Shown here: positions 27,542 through 35,546 of the stretch, piece by piece
Layout: each line of letters starts with the position of its first letter
Position numbering within the stretch: the first letter of the stretch is position 1
Origin: Flavobacteriales bacterium
GTDB taxonomy: Bacteria > Bacteroidota > Bacteroidia > Flavobacteriales_F > PHOS-HE28
Length of the DNA: 64,000 nucleotides
Direction: 5' to 3'
Assembly (NCBI GenBank): GCA_016705955.1
Contig: JADJKO010000002.1
Span: forward strand, 558,001-622,000
Position numbers and translations under genes: made by a program
Notes under the pieces: generated by a model
What the model was told of the DNA's origin: nothing
What the model saw: the letters and a program-made list of their open reading frames with translations, nothing else
Database searches by the model: none

Positions 27542-28258
27542 TCAAGCCTCGAAGGTGTATCCGATCCCCTTCACGGTGCGGATGCGATCGTCGCCGATCT
27601 TCTCGCGCAGTTTGCGGATGTGTACATCGATGGTGCGATCGCCCACGAAGAGGTCGTTGCCCCAGACCTGGCCATAGATCTCGTCCCGCTTGAAGACCTT
27701 GCCCGGCTTGCTCATCAGGAGTACCAACAGTTCGAATTCCTTCTTCGGAAGATGCATTTCCACTTCGCCCACCGTCACCATTACACGTTCCAGATCCACG
27801 CGCACGCCATTGGCCTCCAGGTTCGGGCCATCGGGGCGGTCGGTGCCGCTCCGCTTCAACAGGGCCTTCACCTTGCTGATGAAGACTTTCGGGCGCACGG
27901 GCTTGGTGATGTAATCGTCGGCACCCGCATCGAAGCCGGCGATCTGGGAGTAGTCCTCGCTGCGCGCGGTGAGGAAGGTGATCAAGGTTCGCTTGAACTC
28001 CGGCATCTGCCGCAAGAGGTTGCACACCTCCACGCCGTCCATGCCCGGCATCATGATGTCCAGAACGATGAGGTCGGGGCGTTCGGCCTTGGCGATCTTG
28101 ATGCCTTCACGGCCATTCAACGCGGTATGCACCACGTATCCCTCGCGTTCCAGATTGTACTTGAGAAGCTCAAGGATATCCGGCTCATCGTCCACCAAGA
28201 GGACCTTCTGCGCTAGTGTTCCGATCACGGGTTCGTGCGTTGGCGCTGCAAAGGTCAC
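27542..28258 (-). CDS. OmpR/PhoB-type response regulator (orphan)
   Basis: 238 residues. The receiver domain (about 17-135) has the acidic pair in VLLVDDEPD, the phospho-acceptor Asp in LIVLDIMMPGMDG (about residue 67), Thr in FLTARSED and Lys in DDYITKPVRPKV. The C-terminal winged helix (about 145-236) has EFELLVLLMSKPGKVF, DRTIDVHIRKLREKIG and RTVKGIGYTFEA. It should activate or repress transcription when phosphorylated. No histidine kinase lies next to it in this window. The start is a GTG (or a second GTG ten codons on). A perfect -7 box (TACATTTG, 28298-28291) lies about 33 nt before the GTG. Confidence 0.93.
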   Translation of the reverse strand: MTFAAPTHEPVIGTLAQKVLLVDDEPDILELLKYNLEREGYVVHTALNGREGIKIAKAERPDLIVLDIMMPGMDGVEVCNLLRQMPEFKRTLITFLTARSEDYSQIAGFDAGADDYITKPVRPKVFISKVKALLKRSGTDRPDGPNLEANGVRVDLERVMVTVGEVEMHLPKKEFELLVLLMSKPGKVFKRDEIYGQVWGNDLFVGDRTIDVHIRKLREKIGDDRIRTVKGIGYTFEA

Positions 28259-28290
28259 GGGGCATGTCGGGTATCAGGTTAACCCGTGGT

Positions 28291-28298
28291 CAAATGTA
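28291..28298 (-). promoter_or_regulatory. -7 box TACATTTG for the response regulator
   Basis: Perfect TAnnTTTG upstream of the regulator gene. Confidence 0.5.
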
Positions 28299-28334
28299 GG
28301 TTAAGCCCTTCCGCGACTTATTGCGGTCTGCTTC

Positions 28335-28342
28335 TAACTTCG
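28335..28342 (+). promoter_or_regulatory. -7 box TAACTTCG before the tRNA-Gly copies
   Basis: TAnnTTYG, 10 nt before the truncated tRNA copy; probably the start of the tRNA-Gly transcript. Confidence 0.4.
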
Positions 28343-28352
28343 TCGCCGCGCT

Positions 28353-28412
28353 GCGAGAATAGCTCAGTTGGTAGTCCGCCGGATGGCGGATCACAAGCTG
28401 AGGGATGAAAGA
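28353..28412 (+). pseudogene. Broken copy of tRNA-Gly
   Basis: The first 22 nt (GCGAGAATAGCTCAGTTGGT...) are identical to the 5' end of the intact tRNA-Gly 76 nt downstream. Then a palindrome (TCCGCC GGAT GGCGGA, TCAC) replaces the 5' anticodon arm, the 3' anticodon strand AAGCTGAGGG returns, and the T arm and acceptor 3' half are missing. It cannot form a cloverleaf. Confidence 0.8.
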
Positions 28413-28428
28413 AGAAGCAAAGAAGAAT

Positions 28429-28504
28429 GCGAGAATAGCTCAGTTGGTAGAGCATCAGCTTCCCAAGCTGAGGGTCGCGGGTTCGAATCCCGTTTCTCGC
28501 TCCA
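28429..28504 (+). tRNA. tRNA-Gly (anticodon CCC)
   Basis: Acceptor GCGAGAA / TTCTCGC, D arm TAGCTCAGTTGGTAGAGCA, anticodon stem TCAGC / GCTGA with loop TTCCCAA (anticodon CCC), T arm GCGGG TTCGAAT CCCGT, discriminator T and encoded CCA at 28502-28504. Confidence 0.95.
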
Positions 28505-28608
28505 AGGCTCCATCGTGATCGATGGAGCCTTTCACTTTTCGGATCGCTTCCACAGTCCCTCGTTGATCGATCGTACGATCAAGTGCAGTAGGCATCGTTC
28601 GCGCGTGA

Positions 28609-28616
28609 TAGGTTCG
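28609..28616 (+). promoter_or_regulatory. -7 box TAGGTTCG for the methyltransferase
   Basis: TAnnTTYG, 7 nt before the ATG of the cytosine methyltransferase. Confidence 0.35.
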
Positions 28617-28623
28617 GCCCGCA

Positions 28624-29889
28624 ATGGCAGGAAAACAGAAGGCGGGTGATCGTATCCGTGTGGCGGAATTGTTCGCTGGTGTCGGCGGTTTTCGTCTCGG
28701 ATTGCAACGTGCATCCGGTCGCAAGTCGGGCTTCGAGATCGTCTTCAGCGATCAGTGGGAACCCGGGCGAAAGACCCAGCACGCCTCGAACGTGTACGTC
28801 GCACGCTTTGGTGCGAAAGGACATTTGAACGCCGACATCTCCATGGTGGATGTGAAGGATATCCCGGACCACGACATGCTCGTGGGCGGCTTCCCCTGCC
28901 AGGATTATTCGGTGGCCAGCACCTTGCGCAGTTCCAAAGGATTGGTCGGAAAGAAGGGTGTGCTGTGGTGGCAGATCCACCGGATCCTTCAGGACAAACA
29001 GAAGAAGCGGCCGAAGTATTTGTTCCTGGAGAATGTGGATCGCCTGCTCGGATCACCGGTCGGACAGCGCGGACGCGACCTCGCGGTGATGTTGCGCTCC
29101 TTGGATGAGTTGGGCTATGCCGTGGAGTGGCGCGTGATCAACGCGGCGGACTACGGTATGCCACAACGTCGCCGACGCGTGTTCATCCTTGGCTATCTGA
29201 AGGGAACCAGACCGTACGAAGCACTTCGTATCGATACGCCCATTGGTTGGATGACGAAGAACGGGACCATAGCGAAAGCCTTCCCGTGCATACCGCTCGA
29301 TAAGGCCGCAGGCCACTTCAGCATCGCACGAAGTCTAGAGGATCTCTCAAAGAATTTCGGAGAGCAAAAGGGCGTGACACCGTTCAGGAACTGCGGGGTG
29401 ATGATCGACGGTGTGGTGTTCACCATGAAGGTGGAGCCGAAAGGGGAAGGGGAGGTGGCGACCCTGCGCAGTGTGCTCCAAGAGGAAGCATCGGTTCCGG
29501 CATCGTTCCATATCACGCATGCGGACCTTCCGCAATGGAAGTACTTGAAAGGTGCCAAGCAGGAGCCGCGGACCAGTGCGGCGACCGGCCATCAGTACGC
29601 GTATGCCGAGGGAGCCATGACGTTCCCGGATGCGTTGGATCGGCCCTCCCGCACGATCATCACCGGTGAGGGCGGTCGTTCGCCGTCGCGGTTCAAACAC
29701 ATCATCCTCGTGAACGGCCGCTATCGTCGGCTCACGCCCCTTGAGTTGGAACGCCTCAACATGTTCCCGGATGGACATACCGAAGGAGCGAGCGACAACG
29801 CCCGTGCGTTCTTCATGGGCAATGCGCTGGTGGTGGGGGTGGTGGAGCGGATCGGAAAAGCCTTGCTGAAGGCCATTGCAACGAAGTGA
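28624..29889 (+). CDS. Orphan DNA cytosine-C5 methyltransferase
   Basis: 421 residues with all core m5C-MTase motifs in order: I (VAELFAGVGGFRLGL, residues 13-27), IV with the catalytic Cys (MLVGGFPCQDYSVAS, about 87-101), VI (YLFLENVDRLL), VIII (DYGMPQRRRRVFILGY) and IX/X (RLTPLELERLNMFPDG, FFMGNALVVGVVERIG). The target-recognition region lies between VIII and IX (about 200-360). No restriction endonuclease, Vsr or specificity gene is adjacent; msrA follows. It starts 120 bp after tRNA-Gly, a common insertion point for mobile DNA. It could be a solitary epigenetic enzyme or the remnant of a restriction system. Confidence 0.93.
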   Translation: MAGKQKAGDRIRVAELFAGVGGFRLGLQRASGRKSGFEIVFSDQWEPGRKTQHASNVYVARFGAKGHLNADISMVDVKDIPDHDMLVGGFPCQDYSVASTLRSSKGLVGKKGVLWWQIHRILQDKQKKRPKYLFLENVDRLLGSPVGQRGRDLAVMLRSLDELGYAVEWRVINAADYGMPQRRRRVFILGYLKGTRPYEALRIDTPIGWMTKNGTIAKAFPCIPLDKAAGHFSIARSLEDLSKNFGEQKGVTPFRNCGVMIDGVVFTMKVEPKGEGEVATLRSVLQEEASVPASFHITHADLPQWKYLKGAKQEPRTSAATGHQYAYAEGAMTFPDALDRPSRTIITGEGGRSPSRFKHIILVNGRYRRLTPLELERLNMFPDGHTEGASDNARAFFMGNALVVGVVERIGKALLKAIATK

Positions 29890-29940
29890 GTTGTCAGGCC
29901 AATGGATCGTCGGCGACGACCGCTTCCGAACGAATGAACC

Positions 29941-30615
29941 ATGAACCGGGAACGAACTTCGCACCGCAAGACCTCCTTACCGCTGATCCTGTTGGCCATG
30001 GGATCGGTGGCCTGCACCAACGCACCGGCCGGAACCACCGACGCACCACGACACACGGATATGGACACCACCTCTTCAACTGAACTGGACACGATCACAC
30101 TGGGCGCCGGATGCTTCTGGTGTGTGGAAGCCGTGTTCACCGAACTGCGCGGTGTGATCTCCGTCACCTCCGGGTACATGGGCGGCCATGTAACGGATCC
30201 GAGCTATCGGGATGTGTGTGCCGGCAACACCGGTCATGCGGAAGTAGCCCGGATCGTGTACGATCCGAAGCTGCTCACGGTGGATGAACTGCTGGAGGTC
30301 TTCTGGCAGACGCACGATCCCACCACCTTGAACAGACAAGGCGCTGATGTCGGATCACAGTACCGCTCCGCGATCTTCTATCACACCGACGCCCAGCGCG
30401 CGACCGCCGAGGAATACAAGAAGAAGTTGGATGCGAGCGGCGCATACAACGCACCGATCACTACGGAGATCACCAAGGAAGAGGTGTTCTATCCGGCCGA
30501 GAATTATCACCAGGACTACTACGCGTTGAACGGCGAGCAGGGCTATTGCCAAATGGTGATCCGCCCGAAGCTGGACAAATTCCGGAAAGTGTTCGCGGAC
30601 AAGCTCAAGCGGTGA
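29941..30615 (+). CDS. msrA: Peptide methionine-S-sulfoxide reductase, lipoprotein form
   Basis: 224 residues. A lipoprotein-type signal (LPLILLAMGSVACT, Cys at about residue 25) and a Thr/Asp-rich linker precede the MsrA domain (from about 45). That domain has the catalytic GAGCFWCVEAVF, TSGYMGGHVTDPSYRDVCAGNTGHAEVARIVYD, VFWQTHDPTTLNRQGADVGSQYRSAIFY and EVFYPAENYHQDYY. The enzyme repairs oxidised methionine; this version should act outside the cytoplasm. The resolving Cys is probably the C-terminal one in GEQGYCQMV. The gene lies 51 bp after the DNA methyltransferase and could share its transcript. Confidence 0.94.
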   Translation: MNRERTSHRKTSLPLILLAMGSVACTNAPAGTTDAPRHTDMDTTSSTELDTITLGAGCFWCVEAVFTELRGVISVTSGYMGGHVTDPSYRDVCAGNTGHAEVARIVYDPKLLTVDELLEVFWQTHDPTTLNRQGADVGSQYRSAIFYHTDAQRATAEEYKKKLDASGAYNAPITTEITKEEVFYPAENYHQDYYALNGEQGYCQMVIRPKLDKFRKVFADKLKR

Positions 30616-30667
30616 TCGTGAGCTTCATCACCGCGACATCCCGATCGCATCGCCACTTTCGCGGCGT

Positions 30668-31057
30668 ATGAGGAAAGGCAACAAGCTCACGAGCATCCTC
30701 GGGTTCAAATGCCCGCATTGCCATGAGGGCGAGTTCTTCGTGGACCGCAACCCGTACCACCTTTCCACGGTGGGTGATGTGCTGGACCATTGCCCCGTTT
30801 GCAACCGCCGGTTCACACCGGAACCCGGTTTCTATTACGGTGGGATGTACGTGTCCTATGCACTCGCCGTGGCGCTTTTCGCGATCGTGTACATCGCCAT
30901 GATCGTGTTCTTCCCGGATGCGCCGTTGTGGGCGGACGCCGCGACGGTGATCACCGCGCTGATCATTCTCTCACCTCTGATCTACGCGGTATCCAAGACC
31001 ATTTGGGCGAACCTCTTCATGCACTACAAGGGACCGCATAGGACCGGCGAGGAATAG
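30668..31057 (+). CDS. DUF983 membrane protein
   Basis: 129 residues. Two CxxC pairs (CPHCHEGEFF, CPVCNRRF) form a zinc-ribbon-like N-terminus, then PEPGFYYGGMYVSYAL leads into two transmembrane segments (about 63-84, 90-112). This is the DUF983 pattern common in Bacteroidota and Alphaproteobacteria; its function is unknown. It ends 8 bp from the stop of a convergent gene. Confidence 0.85.
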   Translation: MRKGNKLTSILGFKCPHCHEGEFFVDRNPYHLSTVGDVLDHCPVCNRRFTPEPGFYYGGMYVSYALAVALFAIVYIAMIVFFPDAPLWADAATVITALIILSPLIYAVSKTIWANLFMHYKGPHRTGEE

Positions 31058-31064
31058 GCCGTGC

Positions 31065-31763
31065 CTATTGGCCCTCGGTAGCGGGATCCCCGTACGGGTC
31101 GTAGTAGTCGTTGATCGCGAAGACCACCTGGTCCGGGATCTTGTCCGAATGCGCGCCGACGTCCGAATAGCCCATCGCACCGACCATATCCATGATCTTC
31201 TCCGACGGGAGTCGTTGTGACAGGGGCGGCCCCTGCTGCATTTCGCGGTACTGCCATTCGATCATGAACAGCGGGCGTGGGAAGCGCAGTCCGTTCCGCA
31301 TCAATTTGAAATAGTTCATGCGGTCCTTGATCAACGTGAAATGATGCACGATCAAGGCCATGTCCGCTTCCTCGGGCGCCAGGCCGGGGTCCCCGACGGG
31401 AACGGCCCGCACCATCAAGCGATCATCACCCAGACCCAACTCACGCTTGCGTGCATTGATCCCCTCCGCCCCCACTTCATCGTTCACGATCGCGATCACA
31501 TTCGCTCCGGCAGCGATGAGCTTGAAGGTGAAATAGCCATCCCCTGCGAAAAGGTCGGCCACGGTAACCCCGGTCAGGTCATCGCTCATCATCCCGATCA
31601 GTACTTCGGGCTTCATCGTGCGGTCGCGGTCATCCGCCGTGTTGGCGGAAGCGGGCGGCGCGGTAACGGTGCTGCCGGGATCGGTGTGCGTGCCGGGATC
31701 ACCACCGGGTGATGAACACGAGAAGATGAGCAATGCGATCGGGAGTTGGAGGAGATGGCGCAT
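31065..31763 (-). CDS. Lipoprotein with a class I SAM-methyltransferase fold
   Basis: 232 residues. A lipobox signal (LPIALLIFSCSS) precedes a Thr/Ala/Pro linker. Residues about 48-200 then carry a Rossmann-like methyltransferase: VLIGMMSDDLTGVTVADLFAGDGYFTFKLIAAGANVIAIVND, with motif I as DLFAGDGYF; later ADMALIVHHFTLI and RPLFMIEWQYRE. Methyltransferases in the periplasm are unexpected because SAM is cytoplasmic. Either the signal is not used, SAM is supplied, or the domain has another role. Bacteroidota and Planctomycetes do carry secreted proteins of this kind. It is convergent with DUF983 and divergent from MarR. Confidence 0.65.
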   Translation of the reverse strand: MRHLLQLPIALLIFSCSSPGGDPGTHTDPGSTVTAPPASANTADDRDRTMKPEVLIGMMSDDLTGVTVADLFAGDGYFTFKLIAAGANVIAIVNDEVGAEGINARKRELGLGDDRLMVRAVPVGDPGLAPEEADMALIVHHFTLIKDRMNYFKLMRNGLRFPRPLFMIEWQYREMQQGPPLSQRLPSEKIMDMVGAMGYSDVGAHSDKIPDQVVFAINDYYDPYGDPATEGQ

Positions 31764-31839
31764 GGTCTTCGGAGGATGGCGCCGAAATTAGGGGTCGGAC
31801 CACGGCGATGTACATGACACGGCGGGGCCGGAGCACGAT

Positions 31840-31847
31840 TACTTTCG
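31840..31847 (+). promoter_or_regulatory. -7 box TACTTTCG for the MarR gene
   Basis: TAnnTTYG, 6 nt before the MarR ATG. Confidence 0.4.
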
Positions 31848-31853
31848 CCCGCG

Positions 31854-32300
31854 ATGGCCGGGATCGGAAAAGAACTCCAAAGCACGTTTCAAAGCGAACA
31901 GCAGAAGGCCATGCTGAACGTGCTGTTCACGGCGAACTGGTTCCGCACCATTCAGACGTCCTTCTTCAAACCCTTCGGGATCAGCATGCAGCAGTACAAC
32001 ATCCTGCGCATCCTCCGGGGATCGAAAGATCCCATGAAGATGCAAGGCGTGAAAGGCCGCATGATCGATCGCGCACCGAATGCCACGCGGCTCACTGACA
32101 AACTCATCACCAAAGGACTCGTGATCCGCGAACGGGGCAACACGGACAAGCGCGAGATCCTCGTGCGGATCAGCCCGAAGGGCATGGACCTGCTCGCGCG
32201 GATCGACACGGCGGATCATGGATCCGCGTTGTTCCCGGTGAAGCTCAACGATGCGGATGCCGCCACCCTGAACCGGATCCTGGACGGTTGGCGCGGGTGA
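31854..32300 (+). CDS. MarR-family transcriptional regulator
   Basis: 148 residues. A winged-helix pattern is clear: ISMQQYNILRILRGSKDPM (helices before the wing), KGRMIDRAPNATRLTDKLITKGLVIRERGNTDKREILVRISPKGMDLL (recognition helix and wing with the conserved D.R...V.IS..G). Such proteins are ligand-responsive dimeric repressors. The target is not apparent; the PhoD-type gene is convergent and the SAM-fold lipoprotein divergent, so the latter could share the control region. Confidence 0.88.
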   Translation: MAGIGKELQSTFQSEQQKAMLNVLFTANWFRTIQTSFFKPFGISMQQYNILRILRGSKDPMKMQGVKGRMIDRAPNATRLTDKLITKGLVIRERGNTDKREILVRISPKGMDLLARIDTADHGSALFPVKLNDADAATLNRILDGWRG

Positions 32301-32303
32301 GCC

Positions 32304-33611
32304 TCACGGCTTCTTCTCCCGTTCGATCGTGCGTTCCCACATCAATTCGCCTTTGGCGTTGAAGACACGAATGGTCATCACTCGTTCCTTCTTCTTGCCG
32401 CTGAAGGTGAGCATGGCGAAGTTGTGTTGCTCCACCACCGTCCCCGGGATCCGCAGCTCGTTCTGGTCGGTGGCCTTGTACGTGCCGCTGGTCAAGGAGG
32501 AAACGGTGAGGTCGTAGATTTTGCGGCCGTCGGCAAGGGGTAACACATCGAGTTCGGAAAAGTGCCGATCACCGGTGAGGAAGACCACGCCGCGAATGCC
32601 TTCCACCTCGATCCGGCGCAGCAGGTCCGCGCGCTCCTTCACAATGGTCGAGTAGTTCTCGTATTGCGGATCCGTGTTGAGCATCTGGCTTCCGATAGCC
32701 ACGAGCTTGAAGGTGGCATCGCTGTACTTCAAGGCCTGGACCAGCCAATCCACTTGGGCGGTGCCGAGCATCGCGGGTTCCATGGTGCTCATGCTGCCCG
32801 GCACCCGGAAGGTGCGGTTGTCCATCAGGAAGAAGTCCACATCGGCATGGCTGAGCGCGGTGGTGGTGCCCGCCACACCCGGAACGCCGCACGTGGGATT
32901 CGGCCAGAACAGGTCGAACATCTCCCGCGCCAGTGCGCTGTTCACGAAGCTCGCATCGGCGTCGTTCGATCCGTAATCATGATCATCCCAGATGGCAATG
33001 TGCTGTGTGCCGCGCAGGAGCCGTTGCAGTTCGGGCGTGGAGCGCAAGTGGGTGTACCGATGCAGGAAGCCCGTGCGCGAACCCCAATCCGGTTCGCGCA
33101 GGTACATGTTGTCGCCGAGCCAGAGCATCATGTCCGGGCGCTTGTCGGCGATCGCGTCGAAGATGCCGTAGTCGGTGCCGTACGGTTCGCCCGGACGATC
33201 GTAGGCCGCTTCATTGATGTACGCGCAACTGCCCATGGCCACGGTGAATTCCGGGGGATCGCCCCTGAACTTCCAGAGGGTCTGGGTACGCACGGTGAGT
33301 GGCTGGCCCACATCCACCACGCGTCCGTTCACCACAGGACGGTATCCGTACGTGGTGGCCGGCAGGAGTTGGTCCAGCACGAAGTCCATCGCGTTCGCAC
33401 GATCGTGCTCGCTGTCCTGCACCGGCGTGCGCATCACGCTATCCGGACGATCCAGCGGCCAATACTCCACCCGCGCGGAGCAGGGGCCTTGGCATTGCAT
33501 CCAGATCGTCGCTTCGAAGAAATCGACGTGCCCGGCCATGGGGCCGTTGATGCCGACCTGCGCGGAAAGCGCGGAACCGAGCAGGAGCGAGGGGAGCAGA
33601 TAGCGTCTCAT
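32304..33611 (-). CDS. PhoD-type alkaline phosphatase/phosphodiesterase
   Basis: 435 residues with a signal peptide (MRRYLLPSLLLGSALSAQ). An N-terminal beta domain (20-120, a PhoD_N-like domain with TTYGYRPVVNG) precedes the catalytic domain: FTVAMGSCAYIN, DMMLWLGDNMYLREPDW, IWDDHDYGSNDADASF, VDWLVQALKYSD and GVVFLTGDRHFSELDVL. The metal-ligand clusters (GSC, GDN, DDHD, GDRHFSE) fit the PhoD/metallophosphoesterase family, so it should release phosphate from extracellular esters. The start at 33611 opens the signal; the longer frame runs through a repeat. It faces the sterol desaturase head to head across that repeat. Confidence 0.85.
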   Translation of the reverse strand: MRRYLLPSLLLGSALSAQVGINGPMAGHVDFFEATIWMQCQGPCSARVEYWPLDRPDSVMRTPVQDSEHDRANAMDFVLDQLLPATTYGYRPVVNGRVVDVGQPLTVRTQTLWKFRGDPPEFTVAMGSCAYINEAAYDRPGEPYGTDYGIFDAIADKRPDMMLWLGDNMYLREPDWGSRTGFLHRYTHLRSTPELQRLLRGTQHIAIWDDHDYGSNDADASFVNSALAREMFDLFWPNPTCGVPGVAGTTTALSHADVDFFLMDNRTFRVPGSMSTMEPAMLGTAQVDWLVQALKYSDATFKLVAIGSQMLNTDPQYENYSTIVKERADLLRRIEVEGIRGVVFLTGDRHFSELDVLPLADGRKIYDLTVSSLTSGTYKATDQNELRIPGTVVEQHNFAMLTFSGKKKERVMTIRVFNAKGELMWERTIEREKKP

Positions 33612-33695
33612 GGGTCGAAGAGTGGAGCGGAAAGGTATCGGCTCTCCCGGCGATCGGACCGCACGCGCCTTTCGGACGCACTGGATGGGGAGTTT

Positions 33696-33806
33696 GATCC
33701 ACAGATGACGCAGATCACACAGATGAATGCCAAGCTCAATGGACCAAGCCGTTCGTGAGCTAGGCGCCTGAGCCCTGTCCGTGTTCATCGGCATTCATGT
33801 GTGGAT
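33696..33806. repeat. Degenerate CACAGATGA/GAATGCC inverted repeat
   Basis: GATCCACAGATGACGCAG plus ATCACACAGATGAATGCC (33696-33731) is partly complemented by GTGTTCATCGGCATTCATGTGTGGATC (33781-33806). It is related to the hairpin at 13.9 kb and lies between two divergent genes. Confidence 0.7.
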
Positions 33807-33868
33807 CCTGTTCCCCCGCGCCGTCAGGCGCCTCTTCCATTCCGTGGACGCCGTTCCCCCGATCCGGA

Positions 33869-33876
33869 TAGCTTTG
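33869..33876 (+). promoter_or_regulatory. -7 box TAGCTTTG for the sterol desaturase gene
   Basis: Perfect TAnnTTTG, 6 nt before the ATG at 33883. Confidence 0.45.
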
Positions 33877-33882
33877 GCCGCG

Positions 33883-34872
33883 ATGCAATTCAACCCGCTC
33901 CAAGCGTGGCTGGACATGAAGGCCCAGCTTCCCGTACTCGCTATTGAAGGCATCGGGATCACGTACATCTACCCCGTCTTCATCGCGCTCATCGTCATGG
34001 AGTATGTCAGCGCAAAACACCTCTATGATCGCGAGGAGACCATCGCGGGCTTCATCATCGGCATCGGCGCCACCATCATCCGCGTGATCACCAACGTCTT
34101 CGAGATCACCCTCTACATCTTCCTGTTCACGTGGGCCGCACCGTTCCGGGAACACTACCTCGGCTTCACCACGCTCGGCTTTGCCTGGTACATCTGGCTC
34201 ATCTGCATCGTGGCGGATGACCACAACTTCTACTGGCACCACCGGCTGGCGCACAACATCCGCTTGCTGTGGGCCGCGCACCTTCCGCACCACAGCGGCA
34301 AGAAGTTCAACCTCTCCATCAGCATCCGCAACGGCTGGTTCATCACCTTCGTGAAACCGATCTACTGGCTGTGGATGCCGCTGCTGGGCTTCGAGCCGAT
34401 CATGATCGCCACTTGTCTCATCGTGAATGCCTTCTACCAGTTCACGCTGCACTCGCAGTTGATGCCCTCCTTCGGCTGGATCGAGAACATCTTCAACTCC
34501 AGCTACGTGCATGTGGTCCACCACAGCAGCAACGTGGAATACCTGGACCGCAACCACGGCGGCATCTTCACCTTTTGGGACCGCCTCTACAAGACGTGGC
34601 AGAAGCCGATCAAAGGCATGAAGCCCGTGTTCGGCATCAGCCACGACCCCGGCACCACCAACGCCGTGGTCCACAACATCTTCGAGTTCCAGGAGATCTG
34701 GAAGGACATGAAGAAGTCGCCGAAGCTCCGGCACAAGTTCATGTACGTCTTCGGCCCGCCGGGCTGGAGCCACGACGGCAGCAGCAAGACCAGCCACCAA
34801 CTCCAGCGCGAACTGAAGGAGAGCGGGGAGTTCGGCAGGGTGGGGAAGGAGCCGGTGGGGGTGAGGGCGTAG
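33883..34872 (+). CDS. Sterol desaturase / fatty acid hydroxylase family protein
   Basis: 329 residues. Four hydrophobic segments (about 20-40, 55-80, 95-115, 160-190) and the three histidine clusters of the di-iron membrane hydroxylases: NFYWHHRLAHN (about 111-121), AAHLPHHSGKKFN and YVHVVHHSSNVEYLDRNHGG (about 205-224), with FTFWDRLYKTW after. These enzymes oxidise lipid substrates; which one is unknown. The start is the ATG at 33883 with a perfect -7 box just upstream. The last 515 bp recur as a diverged, truncated copy at 40.66 kb. Everything between the copies may be an inserted segment. Confidence 0.9.
   Translation: MQFNPLQAWLDMKAQLPVLAIEGIGITYIYPVFIALIVMEYVSAKHLYDREETIAGFIIGIGATIIRVITNVFEITLYIFLFTWAAPFREHYLGFTTLGFAWYIWLICIVADDHNFYWHHRLAHNIRLLWAAHLPHHSGKKFNLSISIRNGWFITFVKPIYWLWMPLLGFEPIMIATCLIVNAFYQFTLHSQLMPSFGWIENIFNSSYVHVVHHSSNVEYLDRNHGGIFTFWDRLYKTWQKPIKGMKPVFGISHDPGTTNAVVHNIFEFQEIWKDMKKSPKLRHKFMYVFGPPGWSHDGSSKTSHQLQRELKESGEFGRVGKEPVGVRA
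34356..34870 (+). repeat. Left copy of a 515-bp direct repeat (desaturase 3' end)
   Basis: Starting at ACCGATCTACTGGCTGTGG it aligns with 40662-41176 at a constant offset of 6306 bp without gaps. Differences are mostly at third codon positions. It flanks the accessory segment. Confidence 0.9.
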
Positions 34873-35004
34873 GGGGCGGTCCGGGTCCGGAACTGGTCCG
34901 GCAACATCTGCGCTATATAGGGAGACTAGATACGCAGCTGGGCAACTCGCATTAGACGTCGCTGCTTTGCGGGCTACTTGTGCTTGTCCCTCAAGCAGAA
35001 TGCA

Positions 35005-35496
35005 TCATTTTGGCTTCGACTTTCTCCATTCCCAAGGAGGAACCCGAATGCTATCAGCCCATAGACCCTTGCGTTCAACTCTTGCAATACCTTCCAGAAC
35101 ATCGTAAGACTTGTCTTTGGAATACTTGATGAAGTGCCATGCCAAGCCCTCTCGAACAAGTTCTTTGTTGACAACCACGCCATCAGTTAGATGGATAACA
35201 CCGATCAATCGCTTGTATCGGTCACGTTTTCCATCGGTTGCGACTGTGACCTCTTTGCCAAAGCACAGGTCGGAGGCGAACTGCTTCGCTGCCTTTCCAA
35301 AAGGCTGCGAACGCTCTGGGCAATCGATATGTGCGAGTCGCACGACCTCCGCACTGCCGTCAATCAGAACCTCGAAGGTGTCGCCATCCTTGATACCGGT
35401 GACCTTCCCGTCAAACAGTCCGGGGCCGTCAACCTTCCCGCAGCCCGAAAGGCACAGAATGAGCCCTATGGTTCTGACTGCGCGGGCTAATGACAT
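35005..35496 (-). CDS. Thermonuclease (SNase)-like lipoprotein
   Basis: 163 residues. Signal with lipobox (VRTIGLILCLSGCGK), then an OB-fold SNase domain: FDGKVTGIKDGDTFEVLI (about 29-46), EVVRLAHIDCPERSQPFGKAAKQFASDLCFG (about 51-81; catalytic Arg/Glu equivalents are in VRL..ID.PE) and DGKRDRYKRLIGVI (second Arg). The family cleaves DNA or RNA with Ca2+, usually outside the cell or in the periplasm. The composition is more AT-rich than the flanks, like the three genes upstream of it. It lies 50 bp after the VWA gene on the same strand, so it may be the fourth gene of that transcript. Confidence 0.8.
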   Translation of the reverse strand: MSLARAVRTIGLILCLSGCGKVDGPGLFDGKVTGIKDGDTFEVLIDGSAEVVRLAHIDCPERSQPFGKAAKQFASDLCFGKEVTVATDGKRDRYKRLIGVIHLTDGVVVNKELVREGLAWHFIKYSKDKSYDVLEGIARVERKGLWADSIRVPPWEWRKSKPK

Positions 35497-35546
35497 CACC
35501 TACATGCAGAACATCAAATAGCCAAGGGGAGCAAGGCGCATCATGG

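Noticed and set aside
33760..34800. A 346-residue minus-strand frame over the desaturase
   Set aside because: Antisense to three histidine clusters that define the real gene. It reappears opposite the second copy for the same reason.
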